64,000 bases of DNA from contig NZ_FNIG01000010.1 of the NCBI RefSeq assembly GCF_900103915.1, forward strand, positions 44,287 through 108,286, read 5' to 3'. The notes beneath the pieces are model-generated. The model ran no database searches. It was given only the letters and a program-made list of their open reading frames with translations, and was not told where the DNA came from. The position numbers and the translations under genes were made by a program. This document shows, piece by piece, positions 34,514 through 43,462 of this stretch; the first letter of the stretch is position 1, and each line of letters begins with the position of its first letter. The DNA comes from Tenuibacillus multivorans. Lineage in GTDB: Bacteria > Bacillota > Bacilli > Bacillales > Alkalibacillaceae.

Positions 34514-36256
34514 ATGATTAGTGTATTTAGGAAATTATCTTGGTATTTTAAAGAACAGTGGGTGCGCTATACGTTAGCGGTAACAGCTCTCATTATCGCA
34601 AATGTCTTAGTCGTTATCCCACCCATGGTTATAGGTGAAGTTATAGACGCCATTCAATATAATACGTTAACCGCTGATCGCTTTAAGGATTTAATTGTAT
34701 TCCTTATCGGATTGGTTATTTTATATTATTTCATTTCGTTTTTCTGGGATTATACATTATTTGGTCGAGCTATTTTATTAGAAAGAAAAATGCGCTCGAA
34801 GCTAATGAATCATTTTATGTTTATGACTCCATCGTTTTTTAGTCGCTATCGTACGGGAGATCTTATGGCACGAGCAACCAATGATTTAAAGGCGATTATG
34901 GTGACAGCTGGATTTGGAATTTTAACACTTGTTGATGCCACTGTCTTTATGTTTTTTATTGTTGCGATTATGTTTGTGACAATTAATTGGAAGCTCACAT
35001 TGGCAGCCTTAATTCCACTTCCGATTATGGCGATTACGATGCAGAAATATGGTCGGGCGATTCATGAACGTTTTATGAAGGCTCAGTCATCATTTAGTGA
35101 TTTAAATAATGATACGTTGGAATCGATTCAAGGGGTACGGGTTATCAGGGCATTTGTTCAAGAAAATCAGGATGAAGCCCGATTTAATGATAAAACAGAG
35201 GTTGTGTTTCAAAAAAATATCGCTGTAGCGAAATTAGATGCATTATTCGAACCAACGATTAAAACACTTGTTGGGCTAGCTTATACGATTGGTCTTGGGT
35301 ATGGTTCTTACTTAGTCATACGCGGTGAGATTACGATTGGTCAACTCGTCTCGTTTAACGTTTACTTAGGGATGTTAATCTGGCCGATGTTTGCGGTTGG
35401 TGAGCTGATTAATGTCATGCAGCGGGGAAATGCTTCGTTAGATAGAACCGATGAAATTTTATCACATCAATCGGACGTTAAAGATCCTAAACAGCCAAAA
35501 GATATTAAGCAGCCTACTCATATTCAGTTCGATCAATTGTCGTTTAAATATCCAAGCGTCGATCAATATGATTTAAAGGCTATTGATTTAGACATTAAGT
35601 CTGGAGAGACAATTGGTGTTGTTGGTATGACAGGATCAGGTAAAACAACGCTATTTAGGCAATTATTACGTGAATATCCACCTGCTGAAAAAGGCCGATT
35701 GCTCATTAATGGTGTACCGATTCAAGAATTAGCATTAGAGCGAACACGAAACTGGATTGGTTATGTGCCTCAGGATCATATTTTGTTTTCTAAAACTGTT
35801 CGCGAAAACATATTGTTTGGTCATGTTAAGGCTTCATATCAAACGATTTATCGTATTTTAGAGACGGCCTCATTACTTGAGGATATTGAAAATTTACCTG
35901 ATGGCCTTGATACACTCGTTGGCGAAAGCGGGGTAACTCTATCAGGCGGACAAAAACAACGTGTATCCTTAGCAAGAGCTTTAATTAAGGATCCTGAGAT
36001 ATTGATATTAGATGATTCGTTATCGGCTGTTGATGGTCAAACAGAATCCAAAATTATTGAACACTTAAAACGAGAACGTGCTAATAAAACGACTTTTATT
36101 GCAGCACATCGTTTATCTGCGGTGAAGCATGCTGATCAAATTATAGTTTTAGACAATGGTGACGTCGTTGAACACGGATCTCATGAAGATCTCATGCGAC
36201 TTCGTGGCTGGTATTACAGTCAATTTAATATTCAACAGATGGAAGGAGGAGAATAG
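34514..36256 (+). CDS. bmrC: ABC multidrug exporter half BmrC (YheI-like)
   Basis: This 580-residue half-transporter has six N-terminal membrane helices with TGDLMARATNDLKAI in the coupling region, and an ATPase domain with Walker A GMTGSGKTT, Q-loop YVPQDHILFS and signature LSGGQKQR. The Walker B is LILDDSLSAVD, where Asp (D501) replaces the catalytic Glu. That substitution is the hallmark of the degenerate-site partner in heterodimeric exporters such as B. subtilis BmrC. AGAGGGGGA precedes ATG. The stop is 4 bases before bmrD, so the two are cotranslated. Confidence 0.92.
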   Translation: MISVFRKLSWYFKEQWVRYTLAVTALIIANVLVVIPPMVIGEVIDAIQYNTLTADRFKDLIVFLIGLVILYYFISFFWDYTLFGRAILLERKMRSKLMNHFMFMTPSFFSRYRTGDLMARATNDLKAIMVTAGFGILTLVDATVFMFFIVAIMFVTINWKLTLAALIPLPIMAITMQKYGRAIHERFMKAQSSFSDLNNDTLESIQGVRVIRAFVQENQDEARFNDKTEVVFQKNIAVAKLDALFEPTIKTLVGLAYTIGLGYGSYLVIRGEITIGQLVSFNVYLGMLIWPMFAVGELINVMQRGNASLDRTDEILSHQSDVKDPKQPKDIKQPTHIQFDQLSFKYPSVDQYDLKAIDLDIKSGETIGVVGMTGSGKTTLFRQLLREYPPAEKGRLLINGVPIQELALERTRNWIGYVPQDHILFSKTVRENILFGHVKASYQTIYRILETASLLEDIENLPDGLDTLVGESGVTLSGGQKQRVSLARALIKDPEILILDDSLSAVDGQTESKIIEHLKRERANKTTFIAAHRLSAVKHADQIIVLDNGDVVEHGSHEDLMRLRGWYYSQFNIQQMEGGE

Positions 36257-36260
36257 CGTC

Positions 36261-38282
36261 ATGAAGAAACGTTCAACAGAAAAACGTTTATTCCGGTACG
36301 CTTGGCATTTCAAGCGAACGATTATCATCGGTATTATTTGTTTAATGTTCGCTGTTGCTTTAGAGCTTACCGGTCCATTTATCGCGAAAAACTTAATCGA
36401 TCAACACATTGTTGGTGTCGCAAATCATTATGTAGTGAGTGAAAATAGCGATGGCGTATATTTCAATGGCGAAACGTATCAACGAATAGATCGGACTAAC
36501 TCAGATTCAGATCAAATCGTAACGTTATATCAGGACGGATTATCCTTCTATCTGTTTAACGAACAAGTACCATTAAATGCAACCTTAGTTAGTGAAGGTG
36601 AAAACAGCTTTGTTTTAGAATCACAAGATGAAACGTTAACGGTTGAAGGAAGTCAAATATCAACGAGCGAGGTATTCGTCTTTTTTGAAGGTGAAATCGG
36701 CTCGATTATTCGTCTATTAGCCTTATATATAGGGTTAATTCTGATCGCTTCCTTTTTCTCTTATTACAAAACCTATCTATTACAATTTGCATCAAACCGA
36801 ATTATTCAAAAGATGCGTCGCGACGTCTTTGGACATATTCAACGATTGCCGATTAAATATTTCGTTGATCAGCCAGCAGGTAAAATCGTTGCGCGTGTCA
36901 CTAATGATACGGAAGCGATTCGCGAACTATATGTGAAAGTATTAGAGGTATTTGCATCTGGTATTGTTTATATGATTGGTATTTTTATCGCTTTATTTAT
37001 ACTTGATGCTAAATTAGCAACCATTTGTCTAGTCCTATTACCGTTATTGGTCGTTTGGATGAAGGTTTATAAAAAGGTCGGTGGAAAATATAATCGTACC
37101 ATCCGTGAGACAAATAGTAACATTAATGCGAATATTAATGAGTCGATTCAAGGTATGTCTATTATTCAGGCTTATGGTCAAACCGAACGCATGACAAAAG
37201 AATTTGAGACATTAAATGAAAAACATTATGCATATCAAATCAAAATGAATACTTTTACGGCTTTAACATCGTTTAATTTAGTTGATGTATTACGAAATGT
37301 AGGGTTCGTTGTGTTTCTTATGTATTTTGGTGGTGCTGCTTTAAATGGTTCATCCATTGTGACAGCGGGATTATTATATGCCTTCGTTGACTTATTAACA
37401 CGCTTATTTGAACCGATTGAACAAATTATCAGTCAACTCGCTCAACTCGAGCAGTCTAGAGTAGCGGGAGGGCGTGTATTTGAATTAATGGATGAAGAAG
37501 TTGAAGATCGTGATCATACCCCTTTACAGCGTTATCACGGCCATGTCATGTTTGATGATGTGTCATTTGCTTATGAAAAGGATGGTTATGTCTTAAATCA
37601 TATTTCATTTGATGTTAAACCAGGTGAAACGGCAGCATTTGTCGGTCATACAGGTTCAGGGAAAAGCACGATTATGAACCTATTATTCAGATTCTACGAC
37701 CCAACGCACGGTAGAATTTTAATCGATGGAAAGGACACCAAAGGCTTGGCCAAGCAACAGGTTAGACAGCATATCGGAATTGTACTACAGGACCCATTTA
37801 TTTTTACCGGGACAATTATATCGAATATTACCATGAATGATCCTTCTATTAGTCGTGATAAAGCGGTTGAAGCATTAAAGGCCGTTGGGGCTGATCGTTT
37901 TATCGAAAAACTTTCGAATCAATATGATGAACCCGTAAAAGAGAAAGGGAATGAATTTTCGACTGGTCAACGTCAGTTGCTCTCATTTGCGCGAGCACTT
38001 GCGTTTGATCCAGCCATTTTAATCTTAGATGAGGCAACGGCAAATATTGATACTGAGACAGAGGGATACATCCAAGAGGCGCTACAAGTTTTGAAAAAAG
38101 GACGAACAACACTTGTGATAGCTCACCGTCTATCAACGATTAAGCAAGCTGACCAAATTTTTGTCTTAAAACATGGTAAAATGATAGAGAATGGAACCCA
38201 CGAAAGTCTCTTGAAAGACCGCGGAGAATATTTTAAGATGTATGAAATGCAGCTTGGTCGAAAACAAGTGAATGTCTCATAA
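36261..38282 (+). CDS. bmrD: ABC multidrug exporter half BmrD (YheH-like)
   Basis: The protein has 673 residues from the ATG at 36261, the same length as B. subtilis YheH/BmrD; the longer open frame from 36156 reads backward through bmrC and has no ribosome site. An extracytoplasmic domain of about 95 residues (about 50-145) is inserted between helices 1 and 2, a feature of BmrD. The ATPase has Walker A GHTGSGKST, catalytic LILDEATANID with Glu kept, and a non-standard signature FSTGQRQ. With BmrC this gives one consensus and one degenerate ATP site. It exports drugs, inferred from the family. Confidence 0.93.
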   Translation: MKKRSTEKRLFRYAWHFKRTIIIGIICLMFAVALELTGPFIAKNLIDQHIVGVANHYVVSENSDGVYFNGETYQRIDRTNSDSDQIVTLYQDGLSFYLFNEQVPLNATLVSEGENSFVLESQDETLTVEGSQISTSEVFVFFEGEIGSIIRLLALYIGLILIASFFSYYKTYLLQFASNRIIQKMRRDVFGHIQRLPIKYFVDQPAGKIVARVTNDTEAIRELYVKVLEVFASGIVYMIGIFIALFILDAKLATICLVLLPLLVVWMKVYKKVGGKYNRTIRETNSNINANINESIQGMSIIQAYGQTERMTKEFETLNEKHYAYQIKMNTFTALTSFNLVDVLRNVGFVVFLMYFGGAALNGSSIVTAGLLYAFVDLLTRLFEPIEQIISQLAQLEQSRVAGGRVFELMDEEVEDRDHTPLQRYHGHVMFDDVSFAYEKDGYVLNHISFDVKPGETAAFVGHTGSGKSTIMNLLFRFYDPTHGRILIDGKDTKGLAKQQVRQHIGIVLQDPFIFTGTIISNITMNDPSISRDKAVEALKAVGADRFIEKLSNQYDEPVKEKGNEFSTGQRQLLSFARALAFDPAILILDEATANIDTETEGYIQEALQVLKKGRTTLVIAHRLSTIKQADQIFVLKHGKMIENGTHESLLKDRGEYFKMYEMQLGRKQVNVS

Positions 38283-38299
38283 TTTTAAGGGTGAGCGAA

Positions 38300-39109
38300 A
38301 TGACTGACGATAAGCGTCCTGAAACTATGGATGAAGATTTATATGAAAATCTAGATGAAGAAGAAATGTATGACATTTTACAAGAAAAAAAGAAAGAATT
38401 AAAAGAATCGAAAAAATCAGACAGGAGTAAGCCAAAACGCCCGTTTCCGAAATGGGTATTTTGGCTTATTGCCTTGTTTATGGTGATAAATATTGGAGCT
38501 GCCATCCCAAGTATTTTTTCACTCCCTGCAATTGATTTTGTTAAAACGTCAGCACAACTCATGATGAATGACGACATTCAAGAATATAAAAAATCTGTTG
38601 TACTCGTTGATACAGGGTCAGGCAAAGGAACAGGTTTTTCTATTTCGCCAGATGGGTATATTTTAACGAATGAACACGTCATCGATGAACGTGAACGACT
38701 CTGGATCTATTTTCCGGATGATGGGCCGTATGAAGCTGAGGTTGAACAAACCTATCCCGAGATCGATTTAGCGTTACTCAAGATTGAAGGTGAAGATTTT
38801 CCTTACTTAGACTTAGCTAGTCAAACTACCTTTGATACTGATGAACATTTTTATTTCATTGGGAATCCCTTAAGGTTTAGTGGTATCGCGAATGAAGGAA
38901 CCATTATTGGTCGTACGGAGTCTTCTAATATTGAAAGTGATGTCTTAATGCTACAGGCTCCTGTTTATAAAGGTAATAGTGGTAGTCCAGTCATTAATCA
39001 AGATGGACAAGTCATAGGTATAATATATGCCACACGTCAAACGGATGACTTTGGGAAAGTCGGTTTAGCCATTCCGAGTGATGCATTTTATGATAAATAT
39101 CAACAATAA
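38300..39109 (+). CDS. membrane-anchored trypsin-like (HtrA-type) serine protease without PDZ
   Basis: An acidic/charged cytoplasmic segment (about 1-50) is followed by one membrane helix (about 53-75) and an S1C protease domain outside. The triad is visible: His in LTNEHVID, Asp in PEIDLALLKI, Ser in YKGNSGSPVI. GKGTGFSISPDGYI starts the domain. At about 269 residues it lacks the C-terminal PDZ domain of HtrA/HtrB. The start is taken at ATG 38300 with AAGGGTGAG upstream; GTG 38291 is the alternative. It comes 17 bases after bmrD and before sigI. It may contribute to surface protein quality control, by family. Confidence 0.85.
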   Translation: MTDDKRPETMDEDLYENLDEEEMYDILQEKKKELKESKKSDRSKPKRPFPKWVFWLIALFMVINIGAAIPSIFSLPAIDFVKTSAQLMMNDDIQEYKKSVVLVDTGSGKGTGFSISPDGYILTNEHVIDERERLWIYFPDDGPYEAEVEQTYPEIDLALLKIEGEDFPYLDLASQTTFDTDEHFYFIGNPLRFSGIANEGTIIGRTESSNIESDVLMLQAPVYKGNSGSPVINQDGQVIGIIYATRQTDDFGKVGLAIPSDAFYDKYQQ

Positions 39110-39185
39110 TTGATTTGTTGGGCAACAACACCCATAAAGTGTGCTTCGTTTACGAACAATATTAATGAGTTGGGGGTGATGAGGG

Positions 39186-39923
39186 GTGTTAAAACGTCCT
39201 AAGATAGAAGAAGACGTATCCCTCGAAGAACACGTACTCACTGTTCAATCAGGGGATGAGGAGACCCGTCATCATCTACTGAAAGATTATCAGCCATTTA
39301 TTGCAACCTGCGTGTCAAAGGTTTGCAAAAGATATATCAATCCAGAAAAAGATGATGAATTCAGTATCGGATTACTTGCTTTTAATGAGGCGATTGATGC
39401 TTATTCAACTAAAAAAGGTAGTACATTTCTATCTTTTGCGCGTTTAGTGATTACACGAAAAGTCATTGACTACATACGTTCTGAACATAAAGACGTGATG
39501 TTTGTTTCATTAGATCAAAACGATGAAGATGAAAAAGGTCAAAGTTTCTCGAATTGGCAATTATCGAATGCTGCAAAGGAGAATTTTCGTGAAAACGAGC
39601 TCGCCTGGTACCGGCAAGTTGAGATTGAGGAATTTAATCAAAAACTAAAAGAATATAAATTATCTTTCACAGAACTAGCAAGGGTATCTCCTAAGCATCA
39701 GGACGCTAAGAAAACGTCTCAAGAAATCGCTCATATGATTTTTAATCATGAGGAAATCAAGGACTATATATTGAATAAAAAAAGATTACCTATTAAAAAA
39801 ATATTACCTCTAGTGGATGTTAGCAAAAAGACAATTGAGCGTAACCGAAAATATATTTTAGCTGTTTTTATTCTATTGAATGAGGATTTTATTTACTTAA
39901 AGGACTATATAAAGGGGGTGTAG
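39186..39923 (+). CDS. sigI: RNA polymerase sigma factor SigI
   Basis: This 245-residue sigma-70-family protein lacks regions 1 and 3 typical of primary factors. Region 2 has ISIGLLAFNEAIDAYSTKKGSTFLSFARLVITRKVIDYIR, and the C-terminal SigI domain has FNHEEIKDYILNKKRLPIKKILPLVDVSKKTIERNRKYI. In Bacillus SigI responds to heat and cell-wall stress; in clostridia it controls cellulosome genes. It starts at GTG 39186 after GGGGGTGATGAGG. rsgI follows after 3 bases, the conserved sigma/anti-sigma pair. Autoregulation is expected from the family; no clear SigI promoter could be fixed. Confidence 0.95.
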   Translation: MLKRPKIEEDVSLEEHVLTVQSGDEETRHHLLKDYQPFIATCVSKVCKRYINPEKDDEFSIGLLAFNEAIDAYSTKKGSTFLSFARLVITRKVIDYIRSEHKDVMFVSLDQNDEDEKGQSFSNWQLSNAAKENFRENELAWYRQVEIEEFNQKLKEYKLSFTELARVSPKHQDAKKTSQEIAHMIFNHEEIKDYILNKKRLPIKKILPLVDVSKKTIERNRKYILAVFILLNEDFIYLKDYIKGV

Positions 39924-39926
39924 GCG

Positions 39927-41228
39927 TTGCAGAAAGGGATCATCGTCGAGCAGAAACGAAAACATACCATCATGATGACCTCAGATGGCTCTTTTTATAA
40001 AACAAGTAAAATGGATGGGACTATAGGTGAAGAGACATCCTTTGAGCCGATAAAGAACCGAGGTTTTTCACTTGAAAGCTTACTTCAATGGATGAAACGA
40101 CCACAAGGAAGAACAGCCATTGCTACCCTTATGGTATTATTACTTATCTTACCGTTTTATTCATGGTTAGGTGAGGATGATGTTCATGCTTACGTCAATA
40201 TAGATATAAACCCAAGTGTCGAACTCTCACTTAATAACGATTATAAAGTATTAGATATTCAAGGCTTGAACGATGATGGGCGTCTACTCGTTGAACAATT
40301 ATCGGATTGGAAGAATCAACCGTTTCAGACCGTTTCTTCCAATATTTTAACCCTAAGTGACAGCTTAGGATATATCCAAGATGACCACCAGATTTTATTA
40401 GGATTCAGCTTTGTTGATCAAGTGGGAACCAACGATCATTCATTTGTTCAAAGTATACCAACCGAGATGGAGTCAGAGTTTCAATCGATTAGTGTAGCCT
40501 CCTTTGAAGTTCCATTAAATGTTCGAGAGGAAGCAAAGGAACAAAATACATCGGTTAATTTAATGTATGCTTCTGAGGTTCTTGAAGAGGAAGAGGCTAA
40601 GAATGAAAGTGAGAGTAACGTACAGTCTGTAGCTAATCAAGATCAAGATGAGGAAGAGAACCAGGTAGAACAACAAGACTCAGAAACGCAAAATAAAAAT
40701 ATCCAAGTGATTGAAAAATTTATTCAAAGACAAGATAAAGATCAGATTCCTCCAGGTCTTAAGAAAAAGCTTGACAAATACAAAAGTCAAGAAGATGACG
40801 AACCCGTTCAAAAAGATTCTGGGAATCATATTGGAAAAGATAAAGATGATGATCACCCTTCCAATAACAGAGGAAATGAAAGAGGTCATGGTAAGGATAA
40901 GAATGACGACCATCCGTCTAAAGGTAAGGGACCTAAGCATAATCCTGGTAAAGGTAATGGAAATAACCAAGGAGGTGGTCCATCAGATAAGAAAGGTGAA
41001 GATTGGACGCCTCCTGGTTTGGGTAAAAAGGACGGACGAGACCATGAGATTCATGAATACGATGAAGAAAATGATGACGATTGGTTTAAACATGACAGAT
41101 GGGAAAGAGATGATGAAGACGAAGAAGAGGAAGATTCTCAAAGAGCAGATGAAACCTCTCTACCTCCAGGGTTAGATAATAAAGAAGACGATCATCCCGG
41201 TAGACAAAATCATAACAATAAAAATTAA
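39927..41228 (+). CDS. rsgI: anti-sigma-I factor RsgI with long charged extracytoplasmic tail
   Basis: The RsgI N-terminal domain (about 1-55, GIIVEQKRKHTIMMTSDGSF) binds SigI. A membrane helix follows (about 72-90), then the conserved extracytoplasmic HAYVNIDINPSVELSLN block. From about residue 210 the protein is low-complexity and rich in Glu, Asp, Asn, Gln, Gly and Lys, with three PPGL motifs (40749, 41010, 41163) each followed by Lys/Asp-rich sequence. No carbohydrate-binding or other folded sensor domain is seen, unlike clostridial RsgI. The start is TTG at 39927. The tail's role is unknown. It is cotranscribed with sigI and ends at a terminator. Confidence 0.92.
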   Translation: MQKGIIVEQKRKHTIMMTSDGSFYKTSKMDGTIGEETSFEPIKNRGFSLESLLQWMKRPQGRTAIATLMVLLLILPFYSWLGEDDVHAYVNIDINPSVELSLNNDYKVLDIQGLNDDGRLLVEQLSDWKNQPFQTVSSNILTLSDSLGYIQDDHQILLGFSFVDQVGTNDHSFVQSIPTEMESEFQSISVASFEVPLNVREEAKEQNTSVNLMYASEVLEEEEAKNESESNVQSVANQDQDEEENQVEQQDSETQNKNIQVIEKFIQRQDKDQIPPGLKKKLDKYKSQEDDEPVQKDSGNHIGKDKDDDHPSNNRGNERGHGKDKNDDHPSKGKGPKHNPGKGNGNNQGGGPSDKKGEDWTPPGLGKKDGRDHEIHEYDEENDDDWFKHDRWERDDEDEEEEDSQRADETSLPPGLDNKEDDHPGRQNHNNKN

Positions 41229-41280
41229 TGACTTACATATGGACTGTGTTGCTAGTACAAATCTTCAGGTATCAGTTGAA

Positions 41281-41312
41281 TGTTTCCAGTTTAAGCTGGA
41301 AACATTTTTTAT
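41281..41312 (+). terminator. terminator of sigI-rsgI
   Basis: TGTTTCCAG and CTGGAAACA flank a short loop and are followed by T6. Confidence 0.9.
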
Positions 41313-41359
41313 TGTTTAGGAAAGTATAAAATTTAGGATTGTGGAAAACTTTATTAATT

Positions 41360-41585
41360 TTCTATAGCCACGTCCAGCGAGGTATAGGACGTGCTAGTGT
41401 CAATGGCTCCACAGGACGTGGCGTTGCCATTGACCTCCGAGCGCCAAAAACTAGGCGGCTTCACGAATCGCCCTACGATAAGTCATCATCGGTTCGAAAG
41501 CTCACCGTGATTCCTTTATCTCAGTTGATTCGCTTCAGTCGCTACGTTTTTAACCGGCGCTCTGCGCTTTTGTTCTGGCAGGGAA
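41360..41585. repeat. GC-rich non-coding element with nested inverted repeats
   Basis: This stretch is visibly richer in G+C than its surroundings. Perfect inverted repeats are nested: GTCAATGGC (41399) with GCCATTGAC (41426), CCACGTCC (41368) with GGACGTGG (41414), and GAGCGCC (41439) with GGCGCTC (41556). A 104-codon open frame crosses it but has no ribosome site and no family resemblance. It looks like a member of a dispersed intergenic repeat family or a structured RNA. Similar GC-rich palindromic intergenic elements occur in several Bacillaceae, to my recollection; no second copy was noticed in this window. Confidence 0.65.
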
Positions 41586-41654
41586 TGCATAAATATTTTC
41601 ACGTAAAATACATTTCTGTTCGGAGTAAAAAAAGCTTTTTGCAATTATTTTGAT

Positions 41655-41868
41655 AGCTGGGGATTTAAAGATTGGGCAATCGCATGTCTTGATAGGGGAA
41701 TTATTGCGTGTCATGGGGCACTCATCGTGTATCATTGGGGAATTATCTCTGTTTATTGGGCAATTATTGAGGTTGATTGGGGATTCAGAGTGGTTCACTG
41801 GGGAATCAGGTTAGTTCATTGGGGACTCAAAGACCTTATTGGGTAATTAATAGATTAATGGGGGGTTA
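41655..41868. repeat. phased 21-bp repeat array, ATTGGGG core
   Basis: G-runs (GGG to GGGGGG), usually as ATTGGGGA(A/T)T, begin at 41659, 41674, 41695, 41715, 41737, 41758, 41779, 41800, 41821, 41841 and 41860. From 41674 on, the spacings are 21, 20, 22, 21, 21, 21, 21, 20 and 19. About eleven units fill the gap between the GC-rich element and the next gene. On the minus strand the seven-codon period gives a false open frame of NNCPI-like heptads. No ribosome site or start supports coding. Confidence 0.85.
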
Positions 41869-42000
41869 AGAGTAGGTGATTCAGTAATCGAATTAGCTAA
41901 TAAGCAATCCATTACTGAATAATAATATATTTTATTCTTCTTAACGCACTGGCTGTTAAATAGTATAATACCATCAGGTCAAAAGTGGTGAGGAATAAAA

Positions 42001-43422
42001 ATGAAGGAATTTTTTATGCGATTATGGCAACAAAAAATTATTATGTTTATACTGATATTTGTTATGATAGGGGTAGTGGTATATCGAATTTTTATTTATC
42101 ATCCAATCGTACAGTATGTTGATGTGGAAAGAAATACAATTGAACGTATTGTCGGTCAAACCGAAGCATACCAACAGGATGATGAGGAATTACATAAACG
42201 ATTAGCTCAAGAACCGCATACCCAAGAGATCATTGTGTCGGGTAATGTCGATTTAAATGAATTTAGTCAAACAGCAATGCTGGCTCGAGGTATTTTAGCC
42301 AATTCGAGACTGATCATTCATTCACAATCTAACCCTGCAACGATGGAAACATCAGCGCAAGTCAACGTTCAACTACAGCGGACAAGCTTGTTAAAGGCGA
42401 ATTACTATCAAAATCATACATATACAGCTTTAAAGCTACCTTTCTACCATCAAGCTATCGGGATCAAAAATGACCGGTTAGGACAATGGTTAAATCGAAA
42501 TGGATATGAAACTGTTATGTCGGATGTCCCTCAAACAGTTGATTTACAACAGAAAATGTCATTTAGTCTTGAAGATTATATTGATTTGTTAGGAGATGTC
42601 GTTCAATACGAAACAAAAGTTGAAGAAAACGTTGACTATAAAGGTGAAACATTTCAACGTTTTTCATTAAAAATGTCTGAAAATCAAGTAAACGAATTTA
42701 TTCAAAATCTCATAAGCTTTGTGAGTGAAAATGAACAGGAATCATCAATGACGTATAAATATTTAAGTAAACTAGACGAATTAAGCTTCCCTAACGGTTT
42801 AATCTATAAAGCTTACTATACTGATGAATCGGTAGCTTACCGTGAATTGTCAGGTCAGGTTAAACATAACAACTCTAGAAATGACTTTGTACTTAATGTT
42901 GAAACACAGTTAGATGAAGATGTTTATAGTTTAAATGCTGAATTATTAGTAAAAGGTAAGCAACCGTTAGAACTTATTTATCAATCACGGGGCCAGCCAG
43001 CGCAGGAAAATTACTCCGTTAATCGGTCTGTTTTAATTAATCAAAAGAATCTTGAACAAATTCGGTTACAGTGGGATACGCTTTATCAAGATCAAGAAGA
43101 AAAAATTAATTTTCAGCTTCATTGGCCGAGCTTATTACCAACAATTGAAGGAGAATTAGTACGAGAGACGAATATTAATAGTAATCAAGGTCAACAAAGC
43201 TATGATTGGTCAATTAACGTTAATCAATGGCAAGTCGCATGGGGTATTGAAAGATCAATTGATTTTAAGGAATCGGTTGAACTAAACAAAATATCAGCCC
43301 AAGATGTCTTATATCTTCACAAGTTGACAGAAGGTGAAAATCGTCAATTAATACAAAACATTAAAAAATCAGCTCAAGATTATATAGAACAACTCATAAA
43401 ACAATTCAATCCGTTTAATTGA
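42001..43422 (+). CDS. unknown single-pass membrane protein with large outer domain
   Basis: This 473-residue protein has a short basic N-terminus and one membrane helix (about residues 13-30); the remaining 440 residues should lie outside. The outer part is rich in Gln, Asn and acidic residues with mixed beta/alpha character and no cysteines, metal motifs or repeats that I recognise. It heads a co-directional run with two ABC-2 permeases, an ATPase and a two-component system, 40 bases before the first permease. It could be an accessory or sensor protein of that exporter. TGGTGAGGA lies upstream of ATG. I cannot name its family. Confidence 0.7.
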   Translation: MKEFFMRLWQQKIIMFILIFVMIGVVVYRIFIYHPIVQYVDVERNTIERIVGQTEAYQQDDEELHKRLAQEPHTQEIIVSGNVDLNEFSQTAMLARGILANSRLIIHSQSNPATMETSAQVNVQLQRTSLLKANYYQNHTYTALKLPFYHQAIGIKNDRLGQWLNRNGYETVMSDVPQTVDLQQKMSFSLEDYIDLLGDVVQYETKVEENVDYKGETFQRFSLKMSENQVNEFIQNLISFVSENEQESSMTYKYLSKLDELSFPNGLIYKAYYTDESVAYRELSGQVKHNNSRNDFVLNVETQLDEDVYSLNAELLVKGKQPLELIYQSRGQPAQENYSVNRSVLINQKNLEQIRLQWDTLYQDQEEKINFQLHWPSLLPTIEGELVRETNINSNQGQQSYDWSINVNQWQVAWGIERSIDFKESVELNKISAQDVLYLHKLTEGENRQLIQNIKKSAQDYIEQLIKQFNPFN

Positions 43423-43462
43423 TAGTCATTAACATTTAAGTTGATATAAGGAGGTCAGGTTT

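Noticed and set aside
39120..39185. Possible SigI promoter (CCC at about 39132 and CGTT/CGAA further on) upstream of sigI
   Set aside because: The words are short and two spacings are possible; I could not fix a promoter by eye.
40680..40970. Minus-strand frame within rsgI
   Set aside because: It is a shadow of the low-complexity coding tail.
41339..41653. 104-codon open frame on the plus strand
   Set aside because: It lies inside the GC-rich inverted-repeat element, has no ribosome site and no recognisable family.
41550..41798. 82-codon minus-strand frame with heptad-like NNCPI repeats
   Set aside because: The protein repeat is a by-product of the 21-bp DNA period; there is no start signal.
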